This document shows positions 13,345 to 13,713 of a stretch of DNA of 13,713 nt, one piece after another (the first letter of the stretch is position 1; each line of letters starts with the position of its first letter). Under the pieces are notes generated by a model. It was given only the letters and a program-made list of their open reading frames with translations, ran no database searches and had not been told where the DNA came from. This DNA is from Lachnospiraceae bacterium (GTDB taxonomy: Bacteria; Bacillota; Clostridia; Lachnospirales; Lachnospiraceae): assembly GCA_009774215.1 (NCBI GenBank), contig VSNH01000096.1, positions 1 to 13,713 of the forward strand. The letters run 5' to 3'. Position numbers and translations under genes: made by a program.

Positions 13345-13713
13345 GTGGACGCTAACAGGTGGGACGAGCCTGTGATTCAGGTGACGGATTTATATAAGAT
13401 ATACCGGGTCGGGGAGGAGCGGGTGCGCGCCTTAAACGGGGTCAGCTTCTCCATCAGACGGGGGTGCTTCTGCTCGATTGTGGGCGCCTCCGGCTCCGGC
13501 AAGTCCACGCTGCTCAATATGCTGGCGGGGCTGGAAAAGCCCACCAAGGGCGAGATCGTGATCGCAGGGGAGCACATGGAAAAAAAGACGGAGAACCAGC
13601 TCGTGGCATTTCGCAGGGAGCACATCGGTTTTATCTTTCACTCCTACAATCTGAAGGGCACCAAGAACGCCATCGAGAACGTAGCGCTGCCGATGACCTT
13701 TCAGGGCATGGAA
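13345..13713 (+). CDS. ABC transporter ATP-binding protein, MacB/LolD type (partial)
   Basis: The first 123 codons of an ABC ATPase that runs off the right edge. The start is GTG 13345, with AAAGGAAA upstream at suitable spacing. Visible are the N-terminal strand VIQVTDLYKIYRVGEERVRALNG, Walker A GASGSGKST (47-55), and LAGLEKPTKGEI. The Q-loop region reads GFIFHSYNL, where MacB/LolD-family proteins normally have Gln; here it is His99 (codon CAC). The next segment, ENVALPM, is typical of the family. These ATPases pair with FtsX-like permeases in antimicrobial-peptide or lipoprotein export; the permease should lie beyond the window. The signature, Walker B and H-loop cannot be judged. Confidence 0.9.
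   Translation, partial: MDANRWDEPVIQVTDLYKIYRVGEERVRALNGVSFSIRRGCFCSIVGASGSGKSTLLNMLAGLEKPTKGEIVIAGEHMEKKTENQLVAFRREHIGFIFHSYNLKGTKNAIENVALPMTFQGME

Overview
The window looks like chromosomal DNA of a Gram-positive clostridium, most likely a Lachnospiraceae member. This rests on protein families and gene style (a MecA-type ClpC adaptor, a BlaI/M56 pair, a YtrA-type GntR regulator with an ABC system, strong AGGAGG-type ribosome binding sites, moderate GC genes with AT-rich promoters), not on a marker gene. I see no rRNA, tRNA, CRISPR array, insertion sequence or phage gene.

Left part (1-4790): a bidirectional terminator and a small unrecognised minus-strand gene, then an AT-rich divergent region with two tandem sigma-A-like promoters. 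These drive a BlaI/MecI-type repressor (741-1169) translationally coupled to a 922-residue M56 membrane protease (1169-3937). The protease's large outer domain ends in an M23 (LytM-like) domain that lacks one catalytic histidine. This pair is probably a cell-wall stress sensor and repressor. Next is mecA, the ClpC adaptor, with its own promoter, a leader inverted repeat and a terminator.

Middle part (4790-9545): a leader with a candidate 26-codon ORF and a complementary stem precedes a DEAD-box RNA helicase. The helicase ends tail to tail on a YgjP-type metalloprotease gene. A promoter then drives a three-gene unit: small helical protein A, gpmI (phosphoglycerate mutase) and small protein B. 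A and B are paralogues flanking a glycolytic enzyme gene; the unit ends at a strong terminator.

Right part (9546-13713): a canonical promoter with a perfect inverted-repeat operator and a run of ten G in the leader drives a YtrA-type GntR regulator, an ABC ATPase and a membrane protein with about nine helices and a 340-residue outer domain. A hairpin-rich spacer lies between regulator and ATPase, and it contains mutually exclusive pairings next to the ATPase ribosome binding site. A second hairpin cluster separates this unit from the start of a MacB/LolD-type ABC ATPase, which runs off the window and has His at the Q-loop position. Together these look like envelope-stress or antimicrobial-peptide response modules.

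The best candidates for something undescribed are the paired small proteins around gpmI, the helicase leader with its small ORF, and the structured spacer before the ABC ATPase. Nothing here is clearly a new defence or mobile system.
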